A stretch of 64,000 nucleotides of DNA from NCBI GenBank assembly GCA_000469685.2, contig LS997567.1, positions 15,575,370-15,639,369 of the forward strand, written 5' to 3'. How positions within the stretch are numbered: position 1 is the stretch's first letter; each line of letters opens with the position of its first letter. The stretch is from Haemonchus contortus (taxonomy: Eukaryota; Nematoda; Chromadorea; Rhabditida; Trichostrongylidae). Positions 45,923-57,158 of this stretch are shown one piece after another. The notes beneath the pieces are model-generated. The model was not told the DNA's origin and did not search any database. It saw only the letters and a program-made list of their open reading frames with translations. A program made the position numbers and the translations under genes.

Positions 45923-47269
45923 ACACTTAAAAAATTCGGAATCATAACCGTGTACCGAAACTACACTTTTAAATGATGATACAGTCACTTACGAATTCCA
46001 CCAAAGCTCCAGTTCCGCTTCAGGGCACTTTAGGAAAAGGCTCAAGTGTACCCTTTATGGACCATACTTTGTAGACTAACAGCGAATCCCATCTCAAGAA
46101 CATGAACGATTCTCCCTTCATTTTTTTGCAGAAAGGATCGCTTCCCTTATCTTTCAAAATGATGCAGCCCTTTCATGGTCACCCCTCGCGTTCCATTTTC
46201 ACCTTGAACAATCTTTTCATTTGTGTAATAATTTTCAACTTCAGGTAGTGGGTGAATGAAAGTTGCTATCCGATGTCGAGAAAGGTTAAAAGAGGAACGG
46301 GCACTGTTGAATTGTAGTTTCGCTTGAGATTTGGGCCGATGCCATGCAGTTATCAACACTTAGTCTGGAATTCTGCAGTATGGGACGAAAAGAAACAGGG
46401 GACGTCTTCTGTTACTTGCGGAATGAGACAGGCGACGGATTTTTAGAGAAGCGTCAAATACGGTGAACTCGTCCGAAATCAAGTCTTCTTCGAAGTTCAT
46501 TGTCCCGAGGATCACTGTTTGGAACGTGATAAAAAAGAACGGGATAGAAAAGTGAAAATGAGGAACGCATTCTTATGATCGAAAAGCTTAGTTTTTGCCA
46601 GGAATTGCCGACAGGAGTAAGGTTTTGATGTTTCGTTCCCCACGTTTTTTTTCGATGAAAAAACTTTACCTTTGTTGGCAACAGGTTATACTGCCATGAT
46701 CTGAGAAAGGATAAACTTCTGTTACCCGCACGAAGTTTCTAGGGAGGAGTCATGGCTTGAGCGACAATTTCTTCTCGCAAACATCATTTATGTTTTGTTC
46801 CGAATTAGCTCAAGTCTGGTAATTGATTCGTAGTGCACCATGCCTTTCTTTTTTTCTGGCGTCAAAATCGGCAGTAGAACCTCGTATTCATGCAGGGTAA
46901 TGCCCCCAATCACGTCGGCGGGAGCATCATGTCTGGTTTGATCGGCACCAAATCGATTCTAATGGAAAATGTATGGTAGTTTGTAGGTATCAGTGAGCTG
47001 AAGAAATTAATCGTCGACGCTTGGGGCATCAATTTAAATAAGAACTCATTGGCAGCCTTTACTCAGCTTAGCGATCGTATTAGGTTGATGCCTAATTTCT
47101 TCTCTCCAAGCTTGATCCTTCCGTATTTCGTTTGCATAGATGTTGGTATATCGTCATCACGTGTGCGTAACCTATGCATGATGCTCTTTCATTACACTAG
47201 CTATCACTCGCCCACCCCGCATTCAAAGGTCACAATACCTCACAATTACCTCTGATGGAATGTACCTGC

Positions 47270-48005
47270 GCCACGTCCTGGTTTCGCTTCACGATTCCGG
47301 CTGAAATGCAAAGGAAGCCAATATCAAGCTGGTGGAAACATACGGCGAGGACGTCATCTCTTACCGCACATACAAGACTTGTTCACCAGACTCAGGAAAG
47401 GAGACTTTTCTCCCGAAGATGTTCCGAGGTCGGGTCGGCCGATGGAGTTGGATTTGGAAGTACTACGTTCCACCGTGGAGAAGGACCCGTTCCTAACCAC
47501 CAGGAAAATGGCGACCATGCTCGGCTATAATCAATCGACGATTGTACGTGAACTAGATCAGCTCAGCAAGATAACAAAGCAAAGCGCACATGAGGCCCAC
47601 ATGAACTGTCCCCTTAAGACCTGTCGAGGAGGGACCCACCTGCACTTCTCTCCTCACTTTTCAAGGAAAGCTCCACTTTCTCAACTCGATGATCACTGGA
47701 GATGAGGAATCGGCTCTCCACTGTAACCCTGTGAGGAAGCGACAGTGCGTCGACGAAGGCGAACAGCCAGAAGCTATCTCAAAGGCCGACCTTCACCCCA
47801 AAAAGGTTCTTCTTTCCTTTGGTGGTCCAGAAGACCGAACGCTGAGAGCTGCTGGAGAACGGACAGACAATTGACGCTCCCACGTACGTTATCCAGCTCG
47901 GGCATTGAAAGGTCACGTCGACCGCACTCGTGGATTTAATGCGGAACGCCCGACCTTACACCGCAAGGGCGACCCAGGCCGAGCTGGAGAAGTAAGGATG
48001 GCTGA
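47270..48005 (+). pseudogene. mariner transposase, third lineage, decayed
   Basis: Frames in order: ANIKLVETYGEDVISYRTYK (N-terminal helix-turn-helix, 47310-47370); then 47379-47590 with FTRLRKGDFSPEDVPRSGRP, LTTRKMATMLGYNQSTIVRE and LDQLSKI. SMITGDEESALHCNP (the T-G-D-E catalytic block) follows near 47690, and KRQCVDEGEQPEAISKADLH and HPKKVLLSF near 47735-47820. Beyond 47860 the frame shifts and the second and third catalytic blocks are not seen. Terminal repeats were not found. A dead, probably 3'-damaged mariner. Confidence 0.85.
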
Positions 48006-48017
48006 TTGTCGTGTTTG

Positions 48018-48331
48018 TTTCTTGTTTTGGTTTGATTTTATTTCTCTGTTTTAGAATGAGACTATTTTTGTAAGTAACGTGCTACCGTATCTAACAAAGT
48101 GACACAAGCCGTCAAAGAAGTGTGGAAGGCCATTTTCCGTAAACTAGTTTGTCGGCAAATGTCTGGAGATATGATTGTTTTCCACTACCCAGCAACTTTT
48201 TCTGATTTTCCTCCGATTACTTTACCATTCCCAGTTTTCTGTGCTGCATATTCCATGTTCACCTATTGTTGACTTCTTGTTTTGGTTCAACGTTATTTCT
48301 CTATATTTTAGAATGAGACGGTTTTTGTAAT
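48018..48331 (+). repeat. Pair of ~60-bp direct repeats
   Basis: 48018-48076 and 48271-48331 share CTTGTTTTGGTT, TTATTTCTCT and TTTTAGAATGAGAC-TTTTTGTAA, about 80% identical. They lie between two convergent mariner remnants and may be 3' non-coding sequence of these, duplicated. Confidence 0.7.
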
Positions 48332-48469
48332 TCACACATTCAATCAAGGTTCACCTGAGTCTGGTTTGGCGTAAAAATCAGCAGTCAATCAAGTAAGCGA
48401 GGTCACCCCTCAGGCGAGTGAGTGGAGGTGCGAAGAAGGTGCGAAGGAATTAGATTTGTATCTAATGAA

Positions 48470-49320
48470 CATCCCCTACAGCAGGCATACTTTGGCAAGT
48501 TCCGAAAAGGTTAACTGTAGCTTCTTCACCAGAGTTCATAGCTGACTGCACTAGATTTCGTTCGTAACCGTGACGTTTGGAGGGAGGAACTCTTACTGCC
48601 TTCCTCTGGCACCACCAGTTAGCTCCAATATTAACATTGTCCATTCACTCGATTCGACTGGAGCGGGAGATTTGTAGACAATACTCCGAGTACTCCACTT
48701 CCCAGCGCTAGTCAACTTATGAGAAATCCGCTGTCCAAACATAAAACTTTCCGAAGGAGCGAAGGCTTTTGTCCACCGAATCCTTGGAGAGCTGGATGTG
48801 ATTGCCAGAGAAGAGTTCGTTCCTTGTGGATTCGCTTCGATATGAGAGGGCAACCAATCCAATCTAGCATGCGTGGACTTTTGCGACGACCTGATATTAT
48901 CCAGTATCCGGAAAGTTTGGCGAAAAAAATTCGCCTTTCAGATTTGAAAAAGGGTTGTGCGCGAATGCGCTGAAGCAGACTTAGCGAATAGATAGCGGTA
49001 GAAAAGGCATTGCTGAGTGGTCTACACCACAGGAGATAGGCATTTTATTTCGTTGTTGAAAATAAGTTATCATGGGCCGAAGTATTTGCGACAAGAAGGA
49101 CCACCGATGCCTTCTGCTCTTCTGGTACCAATCTGGTCCAGGCTCTGAACGAGTTACGGTCGTTGATTGGCATGTGTCGCTTCTTTTGCAGCCTGTTGTA
49201 GGTGGTATAATCGCTCCTGACGAACTGAGATATTTCCTGAAGAAACATCTCGGGGCGGCGTTCACGTTCTCTCAAAAGCACTGTTCCCGCTTTCGCTGGA
49301 AGCAATTTCCAAAGTTTGAT
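48470..49320 (-). pseudogene. mariner transposase, fourth copy, decayed, minus strand
   Basis: On the minus strand: EISQFVRSDYTTYNRLQKKR (49240-49180) and TRLVPEEQKASVV (~49130-49090) correspond to the linker after the DNA-binding domain (P-H-E-L-T-E-E-Q-K-A type). ANWWCQRKAV (~48620) and EFLPPNVTVTNEI (~48600-48560) correspond to the catalytic-domain block before the second Asp. CSQL and KLQLTFSELAKVCLL (48550-48490) follow. The acidic catalytic residues are not preserved and frames change several times. It faces the plus-strand mariner remnant at 47270-48005. Confidence 0.65.
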
Positions 49321-50262
49321 GGAAGTGGCGAGGACGGGATCTATCCCCGTTCCTGTCAGAAGTCACCTTCATGCAAGACTTCCTGCAGTTATCCCCTACT
49401 CCCTCATTCTAAACGAGAGTCGGGCGTGTGTCACTGTGTGTCAGAAGCTCCTAGATCGTAAGCTCACGACGATGGACGGACTTCATTATTGTTCAAGATG
49501 AAATGTGGATATGAAATAAAAATCCGTGCAGAAAATCCGATGTCTGCAGATGGACGTGAAGCCCTCATTACGAATGCTGAACCGCAAAAGTCAAAAGTGC
49601 AATTCCTTGTGGATAAATCGTATCAATGTTGTGAATGTTCGATAGAGAGAGGTAGTTACTGAAGAGAAATCATACCTTGATTATTACTCTTACGTTCTAG
49701 TTGTATTTATTTTGTGTTGACATTTTCTACTAATCTCAGTCCGTGGTTAATTTACATTGTTTACTGTATTGGAACTCATACTGCTTGGGATATGCTACGA
49801 GGATTAATGTGGGGGGGGGGGTGGATTCTAATCGGCTAATCAAGCGTACTCCGTCTCAACAGCAACTACCTATACATTTAGACTTGAAGATTAAATGCGT
49901 AGTAAACGTAAAGCAAACATAAATGCCCGAAGAAAAAAATTATACCAGCGGAGTAAATAAATGAAACAAAATTTTAAAGTCTCGAAAGGGACCTCTCTCT
50001 TTAGAAACCAAGCTAAGGTAAGTATTCCTGCGTACTCACGATAACAAGTGTGAACAACCTGTAGAGTTCGTTTTCCTGCAGCACTGATTTTTGCAGTGCT
50101 CTTCAGATCTGCTCTCAGAACGGCTAAGTAGAATGTGTTGAACTTGCTGTTATTCTGTTTACTGTATATGGCCGAGAAGTTTGGTGTGTCTGTTTTTATA
50201 TATGAACGTATGTTTGTATTCGAGATGGACGAATTCCGAGACAAGATCAACAGAGCAAATGT
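49321..50262. other. Unassigned stretch
   Basis: A plus-strand piece at 49390-49490 (ESRACVTVCQKLLDRK) faintly recalls another mariner linker, too weak to call. A G run is at 49811-49821. Nothing else recognised. Confidence 0.3.
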
Positions 50263-50340
50263 GATTATGGGATCGCCCACTCCGAGGCTGCTCGCTCCGC
50301 GTGCGGAGCGAGCAGCCTCGGAGTGGACGATCCCATAATC
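50263..50340. repeat. 78-bp palindrome: 38-bp arms, 2-nt loop
   Basis: 50263-50300 and 50303-50340 are complementary with one mismatch (C at 50275 against A at 50328). The loop is GT. The centre is GC-rich (GCTCGCTCCGC and its complement). Confidence 0.97.
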
Positions 50341-50519
50341 CAAACATTTTAATTCGGCTTAAAAAAGTCCAGAAAAAAATGGACAGAGGTGAGAGTTTGG
50401 TCAACAAACCAGACGAAGAGGATCCACTTGCTGTGGGCGGAGGGTACTCGAAGTGGGCTGTACTTTTCACGCAAGTTCATAGTTCAATTCTACAAAGGCG
50501 TGGAGGGAAATAAAAAAAA

Positions 50520-51060
50520 ATGTGGGGAGTGGCCAAGGCCTAAAACGCGCAACGCATGCGCACTCATAGCGAAGCACCGCCTCCGGTCGGCGGGGCGTGC
50601 ATTCAAATGAAAGACACCTTCCTTCAAAAACATTCTGGAGCGCGGAAAAAAGATGGTTAGAGGTTATCGAAAAATGTTGCCAACGTCCAATGTGGGCGTC
50701 GTTTGCACTGGAGTGGGCGGGGCCAAGATAAAGAATTCATAACTGCTTCCTCCTACATGACTCTGTTCGAAAATGTTCTAGAACGCGGGAAGGGCCATAG
50801 AAGGGGTTTGGTCAAGCTCAGGAGTGGGTGCGGTTTGCACCAAGGTGTGCGGGGCTAGGATCAAGAATTTATAACTCGGTTCAAAAATGTTGTAGAGTGC
50901 AGGAAAAGGGTGGCGAACGCGGGGAAAGGGTGGCAGGAGGCCATAGAGGCGGAGGCAGGAGGCGTTTGCGGTCTAAACCCAAGAGTGGCGGGTTTTGCAA
51001 GAGCGCGCGCGGGGCTAAGATCGAAAGTTCGTAACTCTGTTTAAAACTGTTACTGAGCTG
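50520..51060 (+). repeat. Repeat family R1, copy 2 (G-rich tandem units)
   Basis: Three to four diverged units of about 105-180 bp, each with AATGTTCTAGAACGCGGG or a variant, GGTCAAG or ACGTC, GTGGGCGGGGC, and AAGAATTCATAACT. Homologous to 40240-40640 (inverted) and 53885-54120. No gene. Confidence 0.75.
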
Positions 51061-51093
51061 TTTTCTTTAACTCTTCACGAGGTTTGTATGCTA

Positions 51094-51145
51094 GCTTTAT
51101 TACGTTAACGTTTCGGCGGAATCGCCTTCTTCAGAGCCTGGAAAG
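51094..51145 (-). ncRNA. Best hammerhead-ribozyme-like motif
   Basis: On the minus strand: CTTTCCAGGCT, then CTGAAGA, the stem-loop GGCG-ATTC-CGCC, then GAAA, a small stem CG-TTAA-CG, and TA before ATAAAGC. This has the order CUGANGA, stem II, GAAA, stem III and the UH cleavage dinucleotide of a minimal type I hammerhead. Stem I is weak (CTTT with AAAG across an internal loop). Aligned copies are at 1720-1772, 16198-16249 and 16757-16808. The copy at 1720 lies downstream of a Penelope-like ORF; such elements are known to carry hammerheads. Confidence 0.5.
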
Positions 51146-51498
51146 ATCATAACATTTTGAGACTATCCGATCAAACGTCTCCACTGCCACACTGAACTTC
51201 GAGACCCCCAGGGCACGTAGGTGATTGAAAGAGGATTACTTACCGCAGCTTCATGAGCTGTACTCAACTTCAACTCACAAGGAAAGGATTCTTGGTCGCA
51301 GTTTCCATTCAAGATGAGATGTATACCGCTGTATAGTTGTAGTTGTATACTGTATAGTTGGTTTCGAACGCTGACTTCAAATCTGTATTCCAGAACTGCT
51401 AAACGATTCTGGGATTCAAAGTTACGGGACCAGTCCCTCCATTGTTATACCACTGCACTGAACGGATCACCGAGCCTAGCAAATCCCTGACCTGTGCA

Positions 51499-51569
51499 AC
51501 GGTGTCCTAGCGGATAGTGTGATGGACCTCATAGGTGTGACATCAAGGTTCGGTTCCTTGATGCATGCG
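51499..51569 (+). other. tRNA-like Pol III promoter unit in the left C1 arm
   Basis: An A-box-like CCTAGCGGATAGTG is followed by a perfect T-arm, CAAGG-TTCGGTT-CCTTG (51544-51560), with a B-box-like GGTTCGGTTCC. The acceptor ends do not pair. tRNA-derived, as in SINEs. Confidence 0.62.
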
Positions 51570-51964
51570 CTGGTTTTGCCTTTCGATAAAATGTGTCACA
51601 AACGCTGGCAAAACGTTTTGGGCTCAATGTTGGCCTTCAAGGAGCAAACTCACGCTTCAGGATCTCGGGGAATAGTATACCAATAAAATTTTTCACCTCA
51701 ACTGACCAAATATATACGCCTCTCTACTCCGAACAGTCAAGATGGCGTTTCGAAATCCTCGGTAGCTCCTTGCACTTACGGTAGACGGCGGTCGAATGAC
51801 TCATCCGACCACAGCCCTCTTTGGGAGGGACACGGTCCCATACATTCTACTAATACTGTACGCGCTTTCGAAGCGGTGGTACAGTTTAAATGGCATTGTT
51901 GAAGAAATACTGTAGAACAATAATTTATCGCTTTGTGTGCACGTATGTTTATCCACTATTTCTC

Positions 51965-52533
51965 AAAGGCACAGTTCACGATAATTCATCGGGCGGGGAC
52001 GTCAATGGCCTTCCCGCCTCTCCATCGATGTCACGTCAGACGTCAGAGACGAGTGTCGAGACAATACGGATTGCATATTTTCCTTCTAGGACCCTCACAC
52101 AGTCGCCGAGTGATGAGGCGATATTTTTCTCCCATTCTTTTTTCCTCTGCTATTCTTCTTGCTGCCGCGGTCCCTTATCTAATTCCCCACCCCTACAGGC
52201 TGAAAAAGCTGAGCTACTTTTGCTGTAACTATTGTTTTCTCTTTACTTATGCTTATAAGTGAATGAATTTTCGTATACCTTTGTCTTTTATGCGCACCAG
52301 GACCCACACGTACGCAGTGAAACACATTGTATAGCTCGTCCGCACGCCCCACTCGTCTTCATTTTTCTGAACTCATTCTCGTCCAGCCTCCTGTTCAACG
52401 GTTTTTCGAAGCCTTTTTCAGTTTGGAAACACCGATTCACGCTGTTTCTCCATGTTCATCGCACTATTTCGATCTTGTCGACCATTTATCATCATAATCT
52501 GGACTACCCAAAATTCTCGCGAACTGTGTCTTT
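51965..52533 (+). mobile_element. Inverted-repeat transposon H1, copy b (569 bp)
   Basis: The left end is AAAGGCACAGTTCACGATA; the right end, reverse-complemented, is AAAGACACAGTTCGCGAGA. Copy 1 of the surrounding C1 element (near 26500) is uninterrupted at the equivalent position, so this is an insertion. Internal sequence matches H1 copies a and c. No transposase frame. The target duplication is not clear. Confidence 0.75.
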
Positions 52534-53526
52534 AAGGTGAACGTCCTTTCAAGAAGCCCTTCTACGAGGTAAACGTGGTAGTGTGATGGGACATGAAACC
52601 ATGGCGTACTCAAAACCCTGGATTCGTCTACGACTTGCTTTGAAATCGTCCGCTATGGGTGTGCATTGTTGATCTGAAGCTAGTTCGTGCAATGAAATCC
52701 CTATATTAGTTTTATGATAAATCATTCCAATTTATCCGCTAATATAGGTAGACAGATCGGTCCGCTTGTTTGCACCTGATAGTGACGGCCAGATAGGACA
52801 TCACACTTTGTCGAAGATAGACCACTTTGACAACTCATGCCCTCTCATACTTGCCCTAAATTTCCGTGGACGCCACTCTCTCGTAATGGTACAAAACCAC
52901 CGCCATAAAATTAGAGTTCATTTGCCGGATCACAAAGATGAAGGCTACGTTTCACTTCGGAATCGCTATATCCTTCCGAAGGTACGAGGGTTCCTTCGCG
53001 ATGTTACGGGTCCATTGTCGCTGTCATCATTAGGCGACCGCAGAAGATCATCGTGATCGCCTTTCACGGACTCGATTTTCTCGCAGTGGACAACTGATCG
53101 TTTTTATTGCTTCGAGCAGTACGGTTCAAAGCTCTATTACCTCCTCTTACTAGATGGCGCCCACGGTTATTCTATGAGAGCGAAAGTTCGTCATCAAGCA
53201 TGATGACACCATCTTAGTTCAGAAGATTTGCTGGTAACATATAGAAGAGCGTTTGACCCGATGAATCACTTGGAATCATTCTCCTTGAGGCCTCTGGAGC
53301 CCATTTTGAGCGGTAGTTTGAAATTCCTGTTTTGTTCGAGTAGAGCTCCAAGCTTATTGGGCCGGTGGGGGGGGGGGGCAAAAAAATTTCCATGTATTAA
53401 ATTTCCAGTGTTCCCCAAATGTTAGACAGCTCCCTAGATGGCCCATATTGAGCCCAAAAAACATTTTGCAAGCATTTAGGACACATGGAAAATGAAATTT
53501 GTATGGAAAAGCAAAACGAGCGCATG

Positions 53527-53592
53527 CATCGAGAAAGCGAACCTTGATATCATTCCTATCAGTCCACTACACTATCCGCTAGGCCACCGTTG
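53527..53592 (-). other. tRNA-like Pol III promoter unit in the right C1 arm
   Basis: On the minus strand GGCCTAGCGGATAGTGTAGTG is the A-box region (the run continues to 53592) and GGTTCGCTTTC is a degenerate B box. Homologous to 51499-51569 in the opposite arm. Confidence 0.5.
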
Positions 53593-53884
53593 CACATGTA
53601 ATTGCTTTGGTCAGCTCGGTGATCGGTTCACTGCAGTGGTATAACACTGGGAGCGACTGGTCCCATAACTTTGTTCCCAGAATCGTTTAGCAAATTTGGA
53701 ACAAGATTTGAAATCAGCGTTCAAAACCACCTGCGGCGGTATACATCTCATCTTGAATGGCCACTGAGAAGAAGTATCCTTCCCCTGTCAGTAACAGAGC
53801 AATTATTCCGAGGTTCACAGGAAGCCGCACGCGGAAGTTCTTTCGAAAACGTTGTATAACGCTGACAAAAGCAATTGAGGTAAA

Positions 53885-54375
53885 GGAAGGAACGTGGCTA
53901 AATTCCTGGAGTGGGCGAAACATGCACCAAGATGGGCGGGGTCAAGATCAAAAATCCATAACACTTCAGAAATGATCTAGAGCACTGGGAAAAAGTAGTT
54001 GGAGGTAACGAAAGAATTGTGGTCAGATACCTGACTTGATCCGAGATTGCGCAGGGGTGGGCGGTGTTAAGATTGAAAATTTGTGACAATGATTGAAAAC
54101 ATTTTAGAACGCAGAGAAAATGGTTAGGCAGCTGAAAGAGAGTTTGTCGGATTTTCATAGTGAGGTCTGCGCCGAGGTGGACGTTGCAGTGTACAACCAC
54201 TAACAATTCTGCACAAAAGAAATAGATCGGGCAAAATACTCTCAAAGCGATTCAGCGTACAAATTTGAAAATGCACCCTGAAAATCCAAAACTGCGCTAA
54301 AAGACTCTATCGTAGATGAGCTGTGTGGACATATAATGCACGCGTTAGCGTGCATAGCCTAACTGGTATATTGGT
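53885..54375 (+). repeat. Repeat family R1, copy 3
   Basis: It aligns with the complement of 40015-40560, from the G-rich units (GAGTGGGCG, GATGGGCGGGGTCAAGATC) to the terminal block CATATAATGCACGCGTTAGC and the following AACTGGTAT. It directly follows the right arm of C1 copy 2. Confidence 0.75.
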
Positions 54376-54604
54376 ATATGTATAAATCACAAATTTCCGT
54401 TGTCTGCTGATTTGTTTGTCTGCTGATCTGTTTATCACCACTTTATATGGTGCTTTCCTGAAATACAAGTGGAAGCTGAGGTTGGAAGGTAGACTAGCTG
54501 GGTTGAAACATGTAAAGAATGAGTGGAGCTTCTAAAGAACACATGATCTCGGCTGGGCTACACCGACGAAGGGGAGACGGGCGTTAGGAACGATTTCGAT
54601 TCGC

Positions 54605-55185
54605 CGCACGCGGCTGTCGCGGACCACTCATTCCCCGTTATTACAGCTCTAGCGTTCTTCATACAGCTCAATCGATATGCGATCATTATTTTATGCATAA
54701 TTCTACTATTAGTACTTTTCTTCTTGTATTTCTTGCCTACTGCTGCATCCTGCTACATTCCTCCGCGCGCGACGCCCCTCTCACCGCGACGCGACCATTT
54801 CGTTCCTAACGCACCACACCGCTGACGAAGGGATCGACGTGCGATGAGAGGATTTTTAGCAGAGGTACATGGTCAATGTTCTCGGGCACCTGAGGCGTTC
54901 AAATCGTAGGAGTACGGGCGGTAGGATGGGAAGGAAAACGGCAGCAGAAATGGATTTGCGTAATCGGTCCGTCGCACGTGGCTGTCGCGGACCACTCGCC
55001 TCGTTATAACAGTTCTAGCGTTCTTCATATAGTTCAATCGCTATGCGATCATTACTTGTGGCATGATTCTACTGTTCATTCTTTGTTCCTGAATATATTA
55101 CTTGCTGCTGCGTTCTTCTACAATCCTTCGCGCGCGGCGTCTCTTTCACAACGACGCGACAATTTCGTTCCTCCTGCACCTCACT
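54605..55185 (+). repeat. Direct repeat pair, ~215-bp units
   Basis: 54605-54815 and 54966-55185 are about 75-80% identical. Shared blocks include GGCTGTCGCGGACCACTC, TCTAGCGTTCTTCATA, TATGCGATCATTA, and CGCGCGC-GACG. The 150 bp between them contains GCGTTCAAATCG-TAGGAG, a motif also seen at 29380 and 57095. Confidence 0.8.
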
Positions 55186-55204
55186 CGAATGGGAACCCTG
55201 ACAA

Positions 55205-57037
55205 AGAAGATCTTTCAGGGCGTGGGATGCTTTCTGAAAATGGTTTTCTGCATGGTGCAGGGGCTTGAGCACTGAGTATAGAACTATGATCCATTTTCGC
55301 TAAATGGCCTTCTGAATGAAAAAAAGAGTGAAAATATTTCGCCAGAAATTGTCGTTTTAACCCACTAAGCGTCGTTTGTTTCATTCATGGCGTCGACTTT
55401 ACGCCAGTGGAAGGCGCCATTGGACTGCGCATTGAAAATAGCGTGGACGGCAGCCAAAAAAAGGAGCCACACGTTGAAACTTGTTGAAAAGTGCGGGCAA
55501 GTTTCATATGTGCTCTCCACGGTCGAGTTGCTGGCAGTGACGGAGTGGTAGATAGCGATGTGGACTTCGAGTTAGGTCGACTAGGCTGGGTTGATGGTTC
55601 GGATTCCCAAGGCTTTGCCGTTTTCGCATTTTATGCTGCCACCTCCAGATTGGCTCCATATTGCACCAGGGCCGAAACAAGTGCCTGACTGGTCACGGTC
55701 GTGACCAGGACCACTGATGACCTCCACAAGTCGTTAGAATTTGATGTGTGGCGCACTATCAAAGAAGAGCTTCCAGGCTTCACACTCTCAAGAGTATGGA
55801 GGGGTCTCTTCATTTCACACTATGTAAGTGTCGTAATGGGGGTCAAAACCCTATAATATGGTTCCTGTCCGATGGAAGCTATCCTCGACCTCGTTCGTCA
55901 ATGCAAAGATAACAGAATTCCCATATTCATTGCAGCCCCGATTCCGACTTTTCCCTGGGCGTCAGCCGCGGACTTCTAAGGGAAAACGAATCAGATTCTC
56001 TTTCAACTCGTCTTCTTGCTGAAGGACCCATGAACATTGGGCTTGTTATAAAAAGCTGTCACCCCTGAAGGGAATCATAGCGCAAGAATACTAGATTAAT
56101 GACTAGATGAAGCGTTTGAGCGATACCCGTTCCCAAATACGATCCCTTGACTCCGCGTCCTGCGTAAATGGAGATGACCAACCAGAACACTGGGCAAAAA
56201 CCCTTCGATTGCGCGAGATTAACTAGGGTAAAAAACGGGACACTAGGTGCGCCTTTCATCAGTTTTGGAGGAATTCGGTCGAAATAAAGCAACAATCAAA
56301 CTACTGTCCAAATCATTCAAAGAATTGTATGGACTGTGCAATGTCCATACACTGTTCGGAGACTAGATGATATGATATCGTCTTTTTTGACTAGCAAAAT
56401 GATATCGTACCAATTTACCGACATTTTACCAACTGGGTGAGCTCTCTATGTGAGGGATGCAGAAACAGCCGAACTGATGAGAAAAAACTACGTGAGGAAG
56501 TTGAGGGGGGAAGGGGGACTTCTGTGAGTGTGGAGCCTCGAAGCTTCTCCACTGATAGTGCGCCACACATCAAATTCTAAGGACTTGTAGAGGTTATCAG
56601 TGGTCCTGGTCATCATGACCAGTGAAGCACTTGCTTTGGCTCTGGTGCAATATGGAGCCAATCTGAAGGTGGTAGCATAAAATGCAAAATGGCAAAGCCT
56701 CGGGAATCCGAACCATCAACCCAGCCGAGTCGTCCCAACTCGAAGTCCACATCGCTGTCACCCAAGCTTTCCGTCACTGCCAGCAGCTCAACCGTGGAGA
56801 GCACATATGAAACTTCCCCGCACTTTTCAGCAAGTTTCAACATGTGACACATTGAATAAAACAAACGAAGCTTAGTGGGTTAAAACGGCACTTTCTGACA
56901 AATTATTTTCACTCTTTTTGGCATTCAGAAGGCCAATTAGCGTGAATGGACCATAGTTCTATACTCCGTGCTAAGCCCCATACCATACAGAAAATCATTT
57001 TCGAAAAACGTTCAACACCCTGAAAGACCTTCCTCGT
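55205..57037. repeat. Long inverted repeat, 500-580 bp arms, ~750-bp spacer
   Basis: Arm 55205-55785 (plus) pairs with 56530-57037 (minus), about 85% identical. The left arm has about 80 extra bases at 55388-55470. Both arms translate to a shared peptide block with DSDVDFELGRLGWVDGSDS (plus in the left arm, minus in the right arm). I cannot tell whether it was ever coding. The spacer 55786-56529 has no recognised gene. It may be another composite element or an inverted duplication. Confidence 0.85.
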
Positions 57038-57158
57038 GAGAGTAGGTGGCAGGGCTGGAGTCCCCCACTCGGAGGCGCGAAAACTGTTACTTCAGAGTAG
57101 AGCGTTCAAATTCGAAAGGGATGCAGGCGGTAAGATGAGAAGCTGATGGTAGGCGACG

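Larger units (their letters stand above)
44894..47269. other. Unassigned stretch
   Basis: Apart from the dispersed repeat at 45228-45262 and the microsatellite at 45597-45922, I see no gene or repeat partner here. Confidence 0.35.
51276..53790 (+). mobile_element. Composite long-inverted-repeat element C1, copy 2 (contains H1 copy b)
   Basis: Arms 51276-51650 and 53790-53440 are inverted repeats of about 370 bp. They share TTCAAGATGAGATGTATACC, AACGATTCTGGGA, GGATAGTGT and GGGCTCAAT blocks. Each arm has a tRNA-like unit (51499-51569 plus; 53527-53592 minus). The interior matches copy 1 (25570-26724, inverted) over its length, for example GGTGAACGTCCTTTCAA and GCGACCGCAGAAGATCAT against its counterpart. 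Copy 1 lacks the 569-bp H1 insertion at 51965-52533. No coding region with a known domain; non-autonomous. Confidence 0.78.

Noticed and set aside
45555..45988. Open frames of 80-120 codons rich in Asn, Leu, Val or Tyr/Cys on both strands
   Set aside because: They are translations of a GTT/ATT microsatellite that is open in most phases.
49390..49490. Fifth mariner fragment on the plus strand
   Set aside because: Only one short linker-like peptide (ESRACVTVCQKLLDRK), with no catalytic block.
55491..55688. Host exon with a conserved acidic peptide
   Set aside because: Same peptide is repeated inverted at 56613-56864; the duplication explains the conservation and no splice context or domain supports a gene.
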